From Azolla caroliniana (Eukaryota > Polypodiophyta), in NCBI GenBank assembly GCA_043228905.1, contig JBHGNT010000018.1, positions 1,612,001 to 1,676,000 on the forward strand: a stretch of 64,000 nucleotides of DNA, read 5' to 3'. The notes below the pieces were generated by a model that ran no database searches, had not been told where the DNA came from, and saw only the letters and a list, made by a program, of their open reading frames with translations. Positions 1 through 14,500 of the stretch are shown here, one piece after another (position 1 is the first letter of the stretch; every line of letters starts with the position of its first letter). The position numbers and the translations under genes are program-made.

Positions 1-680
1 GGTTTTTTTGAGGATGTTTCTTGTGATGATATCTCTAGACTACTCATATTGATCTTTGTTGATGATTTATCAACCGATTTTAAGACTTTCTTAGCTTCAA
101 TCTCTTCTCTAACAGGTCCACCTTGTTGCATTTCGTTCACAAACTCTCTAATTCTTTCCAAAATCATAGATTTCCCTGTAGACAAGAATGCTTCTCGAAC
201 CTTCTTTCCAAGAGGATTTTCATCCGCCACTGAAACCCTAATTTCGGGATCTTCATTGGCATTCTCATCAGCGAGATAAGGTATCAACACCTTACCTTTC
301 ACTTGTTCCACAGGCTTTCCATCTCCATCTCCATCTCCATCTGTCACCTCTCCTTTCCATGAAAGAGTAATGGAGAGTTCATACCCAGGAATGATCTTAC
401 CTTTTCTTATGTTGACATAAGCTTCGCCAGAGACAGTGTCAAGGTCAGTGGTGCAAATGGAGATGGACGACGATGAAGAAGAAGGAGACGGAGAAGCTAG
501 CTTTTCATCTTTTCCTTCTGAAGCTCCAATTGGAACTGTAAGGTTCTGTAAGAGCTCGGCGAGCCGTTTCTTGGCCCACGGAAGGCAATCCTTCTCCGAC
601 CAGTGCCAGTTATGGACGTTGGCTCCGTCTGCTCTCTCTTCGACGATCCAGCGCCTGTCTCCTTCGCCGTACTTGGCCAT
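1..680 (-). CDS. Activator of Hsp90 ATPase (AHA1-type co-chaperone), 5' part, cut by window edge
   Basis: The minus strand reads open from an ATG at 680 to the window edge (about 226 codons) with no intron. Near the N terminus, residues 21-27 read NVHNWHW, followed by SEKDCLPWAKKRL; this matches the conserved NxNNWHW region that opens the AHA1 N-terminal domain. Further on, GYELSITLSWKG, VLIPYLADENANEDPEIRV and an arginine/glutamate-rich helix ending FVNEMQQGGP fit the rest of that domain. Family knowledge: AHA1 binds the Hsp90 middle domain in the cytosol and stimulates its ATPase. A Ser-rich stretch (about 63-72) and an Asp-Gly repeat from a GATGGA hexamer (about 113-120) sit in variable loops. 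The C-terminal AHSA1 domain would lie beyond the left edge. The start is the first ATG ahead of the conserved motif. Confidence 0.9.
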   Translation of the reverse strand, partial: MAKYGEGDRRWIVEERADGANVHNWHWSEKDCLPWAKKRLAELLQNLTVPIGASEGKDEKLASPSPSSSSSSISICTTDLDTVSGEAYVNIRKGKIIPGYELSITLSWKGEVTDGDGDGDGKPVEQVKGKVLIPYLADENANEDPEIRVSVADENPLGKKVREAFLSTGKSMILERIREFVNEMQQGGPVREEIEAKKVLKSVDKSSTKINMSSLEISSQETSSKK

Positions 681-829
681 GGGAACTCGCAGAGAAAAGC
701 TGCCAGTATTTAGGGTTTCAGGCGCTCGGCAGAAACCACAGACAGAGAGATTGGGAAGGTCAAGAAGGAGAAATGGAGAAAGGAAGGATTCTAGAAGGTT
801 CGGTGGGTTTCTCTAAATTTCCACGAATA

Positions 830-842
830 CCCCCCCCCCCCC
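830..842. repeat. 13-bp cytosine homopolymer
   Basis: An uninterrupted run of 13 C lies about 150 bp upstream of the AHA1-type start codon, next to a small inverted repeat, CCTAGGAG/CTCTAGGGG-like, at about 869-890. It is probably polymorphic in length. No function is claimed. Confidence 0.8.
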
Positions 843-2569
843 GAGTTTACTAGAATTACAACGAATGCCCCTAGGAGCCTCTAGGGGACCCCTCTTTGTC
901 AATAATATTGTCCAGAACCTTTGACATGTTCGTGCGTCTTGCAAGAGTTGGATGGTCCCACACTTTCGGACACCTAAAACACATACACCCACTTGTTAGA
1001 ATTAGAATTTTTATGGTTCATAAAGAGGCCAATTTTGACCTATGGGACCAAAGTATACATGTGTTCTTGATATATGTCTCCTTCCTAAGAAGGGGTATTC
1101 ATACATTGAAGCACAAAGTCTCTATGTGTGAATAAAGCATACACATATGAGCTCAACCTTCTCGGTGGTGTCTTAAGTATGGCACTTAAGTCATCACCCC
1201 CTCTTAGTATAGTATGTCAGCATATCTTGAACGAATTACACTATATGTCAAGCATGTGAAAAGCAAGTGACATTCGTCCTTTGCCATGCCTTCATTGCAT
1301 ACTTTGCATGTTGAGAGAGAGAGAGTTAGGGTCCTCAAGGATTTTAGTACATTCTATTCCTATATGGATTGTGGACCATAACCATCCATAGTCTCTAATC
1401 GCCTTACTCACGTATACTCCCTTCCCTCCTTATGTTCGTCACAAACAACACCAATACCCTCCTTACCTGACAAGGAGGATTTTGGAAATTCCAATTGGTT
1501 TCCTCTAGCTCACTTGAAATACCCACATGTCCTCTAAATCCTATACCCCTTTTGCATACCCCTAGATAAGAGGATCCTTTAAATTTCTAGTACCTTTTTT
1601 GAATTGCCGCACTTCCAAAAGCTGACGAGATAACCCTAGGAACATGCAAGGAGAACTCTATTATAAATCTTAGTGCTTTTTCAAAGTAGGTCTAGGTGAT
1701 GCAAAAGTAAACGTTTGTGATCATGCAAAAGTAAATTTGAATTTGACAGCATGATTACTCTCTTAACAACATATAGAACTCAATTCAAGACAATGAACTT
1801 TAGATTTGATATGTTATTTGTTTGACATGATCATTGTTAATATGGAATTGTGTAGCTTGGGTTGGAAGGTTGAGATGCATTATCTTGAAAGGAGGTTAGA
1901 ACCATACAAACCATAGTACATAATATACTGGAATGCATTGACCAACATTCTTTTTCATATGAATGCAAACGAATGCGTATGTTATCAAAATACTCTTATG
2001 TTTTTTTTTACATTTTGTAGCTTACCTTTCTTACCTTCAAATAAATTGTACCTTTTAATAAATAATGAATACAAGATTATGGTATTTACTATACTTTTGA
2101 GGGTGTTTCCCATACCCAAATGATTGAAAATATTCTCGAATGCGAATGCACGTATGGTATGTATGGTTCATACTATGATACAAACCCTTATAACTTACTT
2201 ACAGCATAGTTCACCATTTGTATTTTAAATGTCATACATAAACTAGCAGAGTGTTTCAGTTGCAAAGTATGGTGCCAAGTCTAGATCAGATTTAGTACAA
2301 TAGAATCTAAGTTTATGCAAAATATAAAAAGCTCGAAATAACTCGCCAGATTAGAAAACTCCCAGATTCCTTACCATCAAACAAAACCCATGCATACACA
2401 ATGTATGGACACCCTTGGACATGTTATATATACTGGCTCTATAGTAATGAGATTCATTTTCACACGTTTATTCACCTGTAGTTACGATACGGAGATGACA
2501 ACAAGGACTCAATAAAATGCCACATACATTAAAAATGTCTTCCGATGCAAATGGTTGTATACCAGTATT
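843..2569. other. Intergenic region between two minus-strand genes
   Basis: This holds the promoter side of the AHA1-type gene and the 3' flank of the TSP1/EGF gene. I see AT-rich sequence, a short GA run near 1316, and only small open frames without recognisable domains. Nothing else can be supported. Confidence 0.6.
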
Positions 2570-5500
2570 CTACTGTGTGTAAGACATCATAATAAAATTT
2601 TGGAGATCAGCCTCATCCGATGATTCTGACTCACACTCCGAATCTGACAAGTAATCAATAAGGTATGGCATGGGCAATGGCTTTCCAAAGCTCCTCACAT
2701 GCTTCAAAATCCCAGATTTTCTTCCTTGCAAAATTTTTGATTCCTCCTCTTCAGTAAGATCTTCACCCAAAAGCTCAGTTACAGATGCTCTTCTTCCATT
2801 CCCATCACGATGATCGTTATATATTGTCGTCGGTATCTCCCATTCTTGAGCTGTCAGTATATGTGAAGAAACACGATCAATGTAAGGATTTCAGAGATGT
2901 GATTGCATCCAGCACAAGCTTAATCAGTGTTACAATTTAATCAAATCATCAACAAAGAGCTTTCCTTAAGATATTTTAGTTCCTGTAAACCTAATCTTAC
3001 ATAGAAAAATGGAAGGAATGAGCTAAAAAAATGAAATTTCAATTGTCATATTAATGTATCCTAATTTAAATTGACACTATTGTGTAAGTCTTCGGCTTTT
3101 ATCATATGTAATTTGACACTATTTCAACATGAGATTTTTTGAGAGTTAGCAACATTTGTTTGCTGAACATGGTCACTTAAAATTACATAGGTGGATCTAG
3201 AGAGCACTTTATTGTTCATTATATTTTAGATAATAGATACAATCAACCGTATTCAATCAACCCCAAGAATTTCTAGTCGAAACTTAATTTCATGGGAGCC
3301 ATTACTAAATGCATTTTAACTGCTGTTATTCACCTGGGTCATTGGACCTTCTCCTGTAACCAGCTGAACTAACTGGAATCACATCAAAGTCCTCAAATGG
3401 ACCAAGAATTGAAGTTCTCCAGTTCCGTTTGCTTTCCAGTTGTAAATTGTCTGCATGAAAAATGGATAAGGCCTAAGATTTTTCAGTCTCCAATGTCATT
3501 TAAAACTTTTTATTGTGATGGAGTACGATGAACACATGATGTTCTGTTTATTCGATGCAAGTTTCATCTCTCAGCATACAACAAATCTTTGATTGTAAAG
3601 GCATATGCCTGAGTGGATGTGTATGTATTCAACCCCCCTCCTCATCCTTGAGAGAGCATTAGTGACATCGATTAACTTGTTGTGCCCAGGTCACAAGGTT
3701 GGTGCAAAAATGCTTAGCAACTGTTTGAGGTCTTCATTGACAGATATTATACAATATTTGCTCCTTTCATGTCCAATGGAAAGACTTCTGTGATCCTTTC
3801 CATCTATCATCAATACTTTCAAGTTGACGATACTAAAGTTTATACTTCAAAACTCTCTTTAACTAGTTCCAGAATTTTGCATCTTCAAAAGAGAGGAATT
3901 CAGGGAAGAAAATTGGCATACCTTCATGGTTATATACAACGCTGACATGCTGATTTTTGCTGCTCTTAATAATCTTTATATACACAATCACTCCAATAAT
4001 GATTACAAGAAATACCAGCAACAATATTAGCATCCCAATATATGCATATGATGGACTTTCTTTTCGTGGCATAGATGAACTGTGCAAATTATGAGAGCTA
4101 GTAAATATCAGGTAAAGTTGTCTCAATGTGGATGGATCTGGAAGTTTGATACAAAAACCATCTGCTGTAGCAGTCCATCCTTCAACACATTCCGAACAGT
4201 CAGGACCTCCATGCCCTATATAACACCATAAAATCTTTAGTAGCTCTATGAAATATATGTAATTTCAAAAATAATTTTCATAGTAAAACATTCCTGGTTA
4301 TTCTAATCTTCCTTGGATCAGAGTAACATTGGTTTCTCTATCTATCACATGTCTGTCTACAAACAAGGAATGAAGAATATCATTCGCAGCCGGACCTCAT
4401 TTATGGGACACATAAGCTAATTGTCACTATTATAACCACAATAAATTGCAACTTGCATAATGTTTTGTATTTTGACATAAGACTGTACAGTTCTAAAGGA
4501 ACTACATAAACAAGAATTGATAAAATATAGTTTTTGAAAGAATTCCCCAGGTTAATTCTTGAATATAAAGAAGAGTCGACAATATTATTTTGAAAGAATT
4601 TTGATGTCTTTACCTTCAAAGCAACTACACTCCCCAGTGGTGTCAAAGCAAATGCCATGTCCACTGCAGACTATTTGTCTATTTGCTGATTTTGTCAGAC
4701 AACTTGAAGCCACGTATGGACAGTCATCTTGGCAACATGATGGAGAATCTGTAGTAGCACTCTTTCCATCCCAAGTACATCTTTCTCCTATCTCACATAT
4801 CCCATTCCCACAAACACCTGTCCTCGTTACCTCTTTTATTGAAGAAACATTTGCTTCCACAACTTCCTGAGGAAGTAAAACTTTTCAGAAGACCTGTTTC
4901 TCTGCTTCGAAATACAACTTAATTTTACCATGAATATACCACGGAATTAGAAGGCCCCATGATATTGAGCATCCCAGGACGAAGATGTTGCTTTATGATG
5001 GTTGATGTCATGTTAATCGAAGGCTGCTCTGATCAATAAAACTGAAATTTAGAAGATAATCACAATAATATTGAAGAATGTAAAGATTGTCTTGTTTGCA
5101 GACATCGAGCATGGTTCATGGAAACTATGTACTTACACTGTTTAACAATATTCCAACTGTCACATTCATATGCTGCAAATATCCTTTTTCAGCAAACAAA
5201 TTACTCTGATTTTTAGCCCCTTTCGAGCTACTATTATCAACATGGACATTTACAACAGACATGGAATCTTGTGAGGCATGGATATGAGAGGAAATCTGCA
5301 AAAAACGTTTTATGTTTCAATTCCTTAACATACGTTTAAACCTTAAACCCTAAACCTGAAACTAGCCATGCATCAGCATCTTTTATGCATATAAAAATGC
5401 ACTCAACAATTTGTGAAGAAAAAGAGGGGAAATAACAGTTTCAATTAGTTAAAAATAAGAAAAGTGAACTGTTTTTGAACTTACATATGCGACAGCCTTT

Positions 5501-8500
5501 TGGATCAACAATGATGTAAGCATATTATCCTTTGATAGTAAAGAGCTCGAATTGACATTTGCAGATAGGGATAATGTTATGGCAGTAGCACATGTGCTAT
5601 CATTTCCATCACAAACATGGCATTCATCCACATTCCCACTCTCGCAACATACCCCTTTTTCATCTCGTATGCTTGAACAACATTTGTTGTGAGAATCAAC
5701 TGCACTACTTATTCAAACAACAAAGTGTTAATTTAATCTATTTTTAAGAATCAAACAAAAAATGCAACCTAAGTAGATACTCACATGGCATCACCGTTGC
5801 ATATGCCACAAGCATCGAGTATACCACTTTCACAGCAATTTCCATCCTGCCAAAGATGAAAATAGAACAATATTGATATAGACAGTAAACCATCAAGTTC
5901 AAGTTCACTACAATATCAAACATAAAGTTGTTACGAAAATTCTGAATTGTGAATTGAGAGCCAAGACCAATTAGCAATTAGGTAGATTATGGTTTCACTG
6001 GCTGCCACCACGGACATTATTCAATATTGCTTTCAACAGAATATGGATGTCTGCCACCAGCGTACCAATTGAACTGACTCCTGAGTTCCACATTTCACTT
6101 CTAAGAAGAACTAGCTGTTTTTATGTTGGTACAAAAATTGTGGGAAGTATTGGAAAATTAACAAATAGAACCTTGCATTATTCCAATACCAAGGATAATG
6201 TGTTTTCCACATTCCTTAATTAATTCACGCTTTCTATTTTCACAGTAGTGTGAGAGAACCTTGTCAAGCTTTGCTGTTGAATTTCTGCAACATGTTTGTT
6301 TAAAGTCCACAAGTTTGCAACAATTTACAGTGTTATTAGTACTATAACCAAGAAACCCGCTGCAATTTGTCAGCTTTTCACAGTTCAAACCTTCCCAGCC
6401 ATCAAAGCAAATGCATGCATCATCCTACAAATGGGAATCACCAAAAATTTCAACATACTTTGTAAAAATAAGATATAAGCTGACAAGGTGAAAAAATATT
6501 ACATTACTCCCTAATACCAAATCATCAGAACTAAAGAAGTTATTATCATGGCACGCATATTATATTGAAATTATGAATTAATGAAGGTTTCTTAATTGTG
6601 TTTTTTTGAAGTAAGAAAATTTATTGATTTTCTTTATTATAATAATAAATTTTGGAAGGATAAGAGTAATCTAGAAATGGCATTATTCTATATAAAGATT
6701 GTGAATTCTCTTCCTTGGGTGGAAAGACAAGAATATCCCACGTTTTATTTTCATCAAGTTATACAGTCTCGATGCCTTCTTCTCGGTCTGTTAAATATCA
6801 TTAAAGTTCATCATCGTCTCCCTTTTGGCTCTATGCATTGGGTATATTGTGAAACCCTTCTTAAACACCATTTGTTTGAGATAATTGCTTTACTCAGTCT
6901 GAGATGTAGCATTGATTAGCTGACTTGGTCTACTCCATGGTTGACAAGTGAACATTTCTGCTCCCAAGTTCGAACTTTTGAAAATCCCTTGTTTGGCTAC
7001 AATCGTTGAATCGGATTGCTCGCCCACCTCGTCAGAGCAGGTACACTATACTCAATCTGAGATGTAGCATTGATTAGCTGACTTGGTCTACTCCATGGTT
7101 GACAGTTGAACATTCTGCTCCCAAGTTCGAACTTATTTGAAAATCCCGTGTATGGCCACAATCGTTGAATAGGATTTCTCACCCACCTCGTCAGACCATG
7201 TACACTATGTCATGAATGTATTGACACTCCAAACTGCTATGGTATTCCTAGCCAACCTGTATCAATGTATCTTCTCTTTCAACAATCCCCGTCCAGTGAT
7301 CATTCTATGACAATCTTTCAGGTCTTCCAGTACAGGACTGAAACTGTTTGAACGTCACTGTTTTAAGTCTCAGTGCCCTCTCCATCCTTCTCCATCATAA
7401 CGACCAACACCTTGCCATTCCCATTTCGTCGGGAGATAAATATTTCCATCTCCATTTGGTGCACCTCTATCCATGCAGAGGCTGCAATAGCTTGAACGTT
7501 GAGGCCATCAATAAGCCCATTCTCCCGTTTCAGAGGTTGTTTCCATTGTTCTTGCACAGAAGTGGTCTATTGAGATGGTACCTGTGCCAAATATGGTCTT
7601 AAATATCCTTCAAAGATCTTCTGTCTAATTCCACATCCCATCCATGATTCTCACTGGATGAAAAGTGTCTGTCAACCTTAGCTTTCTGGATGTATCTGCT
7701 ACAGATACCTTTCTTGTTCTTCGCATCGAATTATTGGCCTATCTGCCTGATTTAGATGCACATAACTTGAAATCCAACTGTCCAAAAATGATTGCAGTGG
7801 AATCATACCATCCAATAAAGAAGTGAATATAGTCTGTGGATACTTACATCCCACTATGGATCCGGGAGGCTTGCTCCCTTTAGGATGAATAGGGATTTTT
7901 ACAACTCTCAGCCTTTCCACCTGCCCATTCAACGGTCAGAAATTTTATCTCCACAATGCTTGAAATACCCTTCAAACTTACATAAGTGAAACTCTCCTCC
8001 TGGATCAGCCCTTGGTTTTGCTTTGCTTTTTTATCAGGGTATCCACACAGATGCGATCAGGATCAAGATCTAACAGAAGTCCAAGATACTCGATCAGTGA
8101 ACACTTTTGTCAGTAGTTTATGTACTTGCCCACCAACAAGTGTTTTGCTTCCTGGCAGAATCCAGAAAGGAAATCACATGCCCATGGTTGGGTGTTGTTC
8201 TCAGGTGGCATAACAACTTCTGGAGGGAAATGTCATATCCATAGTTGTACATTGGTTCTTGACCTTCGTAAGGGAATGCCATACCCAGTATCAGGCATCA
8301 GTTCCGGCATATCCTCACAAATTAGGATACAAAATGCCATACGCATGGTTGGGCATGGGCTTTAAGATGCTCAGTTTCCTTCACTATCGATTTCTTCCCA
8401 AAAGCCAGAAAGTACACCCAGATCATCCTACTATATAATCAAATGTCAGAATGAAGTAGGTTGAATCCATGGTTCTTTTGCAAATGTCCATGATGCAAGT

Positions 8501-11500
8501 TATCACTTCCCAACACATCAGTTACTACTGCTAAATTACTCTTTTGTTACTATTGGTAAATTACTCTCTGAACTTATCCCCATGAGTGTCAAAAGCTCCA
8601 GTGGCTGAACCACTGATGCCAAATCTTGTCATGGAAAGATAATCAATACATAGACCATACTAACCAGCCAATACACCACGTGCAGAATATATTTTGGTGT
8701 TCAAATTGGAAAAAAAAGATATATTAACAAACTAATTGCATTCGTTAACTGGTCTATGCACAATCACTACCAAGATGTAATTCCTTCATTTCTTGAGATT
8801 ATATCATGTAGACTTGTGGTATGTATACATGTGAGCAATATTGATCTATCTCAGAAGGATAGATAGCTTGGATACAGTATACTTTGAGCTTTAAATCATT
8901 TCTATACTGACAATTCTTCTATGATGCACCTTATACTAACTGGCATTGTGATAGGTAGCATTAGGCTCTTGTATGAAATTGTAGCCTGAAATAATGAGCT
9001 GACCTTATATGAAGCTTGGTAAATATTTGACTGTTTTACATGTTTCTAATCCTAGAAAAGGAATGCTGATGCAAAAATTAATATTTGCACCCTTCAAAGC
9101 ATCATATGCACACAATTGTAGAAATCATATAAAATCCTTTCACAATATTCCAAATCAGCAAATATTCTAATTAAACTTCATTAAGTTACCTGACATATTC
9201 CATTCTTTGAGCATCCATTGCCACAATATGTTTTTGAATTGTTCGCCCTTGTAAAAGAAGATTGATTGAGTGGCTTCTTTGGAAGACAATGTGAATCATC
9301 CACTTTCATACCAGCTCCATCTACACACTATTAACTTTTTTCTCTCTTCTCTCCTCTGTTCTCTCTTCTCTCTTTGAAGGACAACAATGCAACCACAACA
9401 GCTCATCAACAAAGAATCATCACAGTTTTCTGTCATTCCATCACTTGATCTCATGCTATAAGTCAACAGCTACACAAGTAGGGTTTCAGAATAGGTTACA
9501 ATAGATAGGAACTAGCAATTTTTGTTCACGTTGGCCAAGTTGATATGAACCATGACTCTCAACCTTTGTCATCAACAAATAAAGGCCATTATCACCCAAT
9601 AACATAGGTGCTTCGGTCACTTGGAGAGTTTCCCATCTTGGATGAGGCCATATTCGAAATCCTTTGAAGGCAGACATTTCAATCTATCTAAGTTCAGAAT
9701 CTTATGCGCTTAACAAACAAGATTCTTGGTACTTACATTTAATTATATTTATTTTAGTTTACTGTTCTCGAAGATGAGACAACATTTTAGGATGTAATCA
9801 TTTTTCGGTCTCATAGGCTATTTCAGCTATTTTGGCCTCTTTCTTTCTAATGTCAAGGGTGTGATTTAACCTTGCTTCTCTGGACCAACAGACAACCACT
9901 CTATAGCAGGGTTTGGAACACAGTTGCAGTCCCCATTTACCAATAATCTGATCAGTACTTCGTTCTCTCTTGCTAACTAGAAGTAAACCCACTCCACTGT
10001 AGAATACCTGCTATATTTGATAACCCTACGGTCAAGACAAATGTCACAAGAATAACTACTTGAAGAAAGTGAATGCTTTGAAGAATACTTGAAGATCAGC
10101 ACCAACACTTGAACACAGCTATCAACAATGTATAATCAAATACAGGAAAGAAGGTATGTATTTGAGAAAGAAGAATGTGAATGATTTGAAAAAATTCTTG
10201 AAGGTCAGCACCAACACTCAGACATAGCAATCAACAATATATAAACAAATACAAGCAAGACAGTATGCACTCTTTCATAAACAAATTGTGCCAGATGTTA
10301 TTGCCAAAAATAGAGGAAGAAACGTAACGATAATTATGAATTCAAGATTAGTTTTGGTGGGGCTGTTGAAGACTAGAAGGAAACAGTTGTCCCACAGGCC
10401 ACGGATAAAGAGTTCAAGAATGATACCCATCTTCTTGATCATCAAATACACGAAAAAAGGCCAGTCATGCCATCCATTTCATTGGCATAGTGATACAGTT
10501 CACATTAAATTCTGATGGAGAATAAGTCCATACAAAAATGAATTCATCTATCTAAGAGGAGAATAGCAGGAGGGCCTGTGTGCATTCACATGGATTGCCA
10601 ATATTGATAGTAAGTATACCCTCCCATATACATTACCTCCACTGGTGAATGCTGGAATTTAAAGTCAAGTATCAATGTGAAAGATTTTTCTTTCTTTCCT
10701 ATTATTCTAAGAAGGCGGGGTGCCAGATGAAAAGGAAAAATACTTGCTGCCATATAAGGGCCTGCAATCTTGTAAACATTAGCAGTGAGCAGAGGTGCAG
10801 ACAAATGGTAATCAGGGATCCAACTTTATGAATCCCCTCTACGTAAATTTCTAGCTGATTTAGACATTTCTATTGCAAAATAATAATAAAACTTCATCTT
10901 GCAATTTCCTAATGAGTGCATAAGATTTGGTTCTTTTTAGTCATTTATTTCAATGGTGTACAGCATGCATTCCAGATTTTACTATAATGTTCATAAACGG
11001 TGTGTAGATGCATGTTCTATGAAAGAAAGAGCTACACAATCACCTGAACAATCCTCTCACTATAGGGACTGCCTGATGTCCACGGTCCAACAAGCCAAGC
11101 ATAGTCTTTGCAAGGCTGCAAAATAAAGATGTGAAGACATCCAATAAATTTAAAATGACATCTTGTAGATAATACATTTCTTTTATTTCAATGGTATATT
11201 ATACCTTTGGACATGAGCAACAGGCATTGCTCCCTTAAAAAACCAATAATGAACATTTAAAACAACCATGTTTGTAATGACATACAGACAGCATGCAGAA
11301 GATATATTTGTTGTCATCTCAATCAAGAACTAGAAGAAATGTGTCAGTTTTACCCAGAATTTGTTAAACCCCATTATCTTCATCCAGGATCCATGAGAAT
11401 ACATTAAGCATCTTTGGGCAAAATTCAGAATTAGATATTTTCCAGGTACTTGTCACCACTTACATAGTTGTATATATGCATGAGTTGTCCACTTTCAATG

Positions 11501-14500
11501 TATAGGATAGACTTATTCAAGGTTGAGGAATTATATTAATTTCCTTTTCACACATTTCGACCAAGGTTTTAAGAAGTCTAGGAAACCCTGCATAACACTA
11601 TGCATTATATTATAAAGAGCAAATAGATCCACGTGGGTGGTAATTGACATGCCTGATACTGTTTTCCGAAAGGGGATAGACAGATTTGGGATTACTCAGC
11701 AAGGGAACAAAGATTCTCCCCACAGATTATTCACAGGACAATGCCAGTTTTAAGTACATACATGAAACTCCTTTATGAATCAGATGCAGAGCCTAGGAGA
11801 AGAAAGAGCACAATAATGAAAACACAAGTCACCAGGGATTCAGAAATGGATAATGGAAAATATTCAAACCTTCATTGTACAATAAAGATAAAAATGTGTT
11901 TTACAAATTCGTTTTTCACAATCAAATGTTGAAAACAGAGTTGAAAACGTTGCCTTGCTATTAAGAGATTATCATGTGTGCAACATTAAAAACAAAGTGT
12001 TAAGGCAACACTGCTTTCAGAAAGTGCATAATAGCGCATGGAAGATAATGACATAGTTGTATACTAGGCAGTAAAATTTCAGGAGTACCAATTCAAAGTT
12101 AAAAACAGTTCTTTAAATATAACATAAAGAAGATAAGAACATTCAAAGAGAAATAGATGTCCTCAACTTTAAGGAATGTTTTCCAATGACAATTATGAAA
12201 ATCATGTGTTGCGCAATCAAAATGATATTGTCTAAAACAAGCTGGTTATTTTGTACAATCTAAAAGAAAAAATTCTGAATATCTACATCTTGAACTTTGA
12301 TAAGAAACGTGTAAATTGTATGCAGTTAAAAATGAAATGTTAATGATGTCACATATATCCAAACGTAATATTAGGAATCAAATTAATGATCGGTATATAA
12401 TAAGAGTAAGGAAAATAATGGATTAAGGGTGCTTGACCACACTACCCAGCCCCAAGAAGGACATGAGCTCAGACATAGAATATCATCAGTGTTCCATACC
12501 ATCGAGTATCACCTTACGCTATACACTGGTAGTTGAAGAATGAATGATAAAAAGAGAGCTTAGCGTCATCAATAGAGTCTCAATGACATTTTAAGAAGGG
12601 AGGGTGGCTAGTCCCCTTTATATTTCCCAGCATTTAGCACTCCCAGACAACATGATCCTACATGTCATGGATCCTTTCGGAGTTTGTCCCAAGCCATAGG
12701 ATAGTTGGTTTCCTACTTATCCTACCCGTTAACAATTAAAATTAGCTTCAGATTTCGTCCTTAAGGGTATAGCAATAACATGTAAAGAAACAGAACATGA
12801 AGATTCTTATATGGAAGAAATGTTATAACTAACAAAACCTAACTGCCCTAGAAGAAAACAAGAAACAGAAAAAGAATCTCACTATTACAAATAAAAAGAT
12901 GGCATAACATTGAAAGATACCTTGATAAAACCTTTAGATTTATATGAATCGTGATCATTTTTAGGTTTCACAAATTAAACTGCAAGACGCTTGATAAGAC
13001 TTTTGAACAGTCATAAAAAACTCTGATTGGCCTCAAAACATGGTGCTCTTCATGGTATTTGTCTACTTTTATTCTTATCCAATAATTATACTAAGGCGAA
13101 AACAAAATAGGAATAGAATGAACCTCTTTCAAGAATGTTTCCAAAACAAAAAACCTCTGACTGAAACAGTAGCATGGTATTGTCTACTTTTATTATTATC
13201 CAATAATTATACTAAGGGGAAATCAAAATAGGAATAGGATAGACCTCTTTCAAGAATGCTTCCAAAACAAGAAACCCCTGACTGAAACAGTAGACCAATA
13301 TCAGATTAAGTCACAAATAACAGCTAATGAACACAAGGAATATTATTAAAATCTCATGCAAAACAGAGAGAATATTGATTTCAGCTTAAAGAGAGCCAAC
13401 TGGTCATAGTTGTCCAATTTTGCCGTCATGATGCTTTAGGAGGCAGCAGCCTTAAAAGCTAAGAACCCAAATATCAAAAGCGTATCAGCCAACATTGGGT
13501 TCTCCTTGGTTATTTTCTGCATATGAAATTCATTTTCTGCAATAATGTGTTTCAGCTCCATGTTTCTGTTATCTTATTATTAATAGTGCTTCCAACAAGA
13601 TGAGACACAAAAAGAGTTCTTCTAGACCTGTGCAAAAAGATTTATTCTTTTATGTAATTCTAGTATAAAATGGCATTATAAAATACTAACTGGCTTTCAA
13701 ACTGGGCATATTTATATTTTGTAAGGCCCTGCTTTAAAAAGGTGAGTCCCAACTCCCACCCTCACAATTCACTCAATTATATAGTCGACTTATTGCCCTG
13801 TAGATATCTGATGGGTTTTAATCAGTGCACTTAGACTAAGGTATTCTTTCATTCTGTCTTTGGGAACTCGTTTCCAATGTTTAACTTAATTTAAGAATAA
13901 GAAAATGTTCCTGTGGGAAAGGGTAAATATACTTTGGATTAGCATTACAATAAATGTCATTATCTGAACTTTATGGGATATATGTCCTTGTAAATATGCT
14001 GTTAGAATTTTAAGAAAGAAAGAAACTTTATTTACTTTAAAACTCTCGTACCTGAGAATTGCACGGTTCTTCATGCTTCAATTGTGGTTTCAGACAATGA
14101 TCGACTATTTTCCCTTTCTGATTGCACGTTACGTTTCTGACCCTCTTGCTTCCACCACAAGTCTTAGGACAAGCACTCCAGCTGGAAGCATCCCAATATG
14201 AAGCATTGCAAGCTTGTACAAAACAATTTCTGATCTCTACCAGTCCACCTGTTTCACAATAACTAGGCTTCACAAGATTTCCAAGACTGTCAACGCAAAC
14301 TTCTTTTCTGCAATGAAAATCACTAATTTAAGTATCAGATAAAAATGCTGATTAAAATAATGATGAAATTATGATCAGTTTGACCATTGTCTTCTAAAAG
14401 GATAAGTGAGTACCTTGTCTGATAGCCCCATCCACAACTTTCACTGCATTCATTCCATTGAAGAGGATGGATTTTATACGTCATACAGGCAAAATTACTA

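Noticed and set aside
7348-8365. Several overlapping 64-84 codon frames on both strands
   Set aside because: No domain, splice logic or consistent strand; they lie in an intron and look like chance frames or very old repeat DNA.
11160-11245. Possible TSP1-gene exon (minus strand, SNACCSCPK) between GGGAG and a GTATAA donor
   Set aside because: Neither available acceptor gives a phase compatible with the exons on either side, whereas joining 14052 directly to 11115 gives a good TSP1 sequence (CNSQ-PCKDYAWLVGPW).
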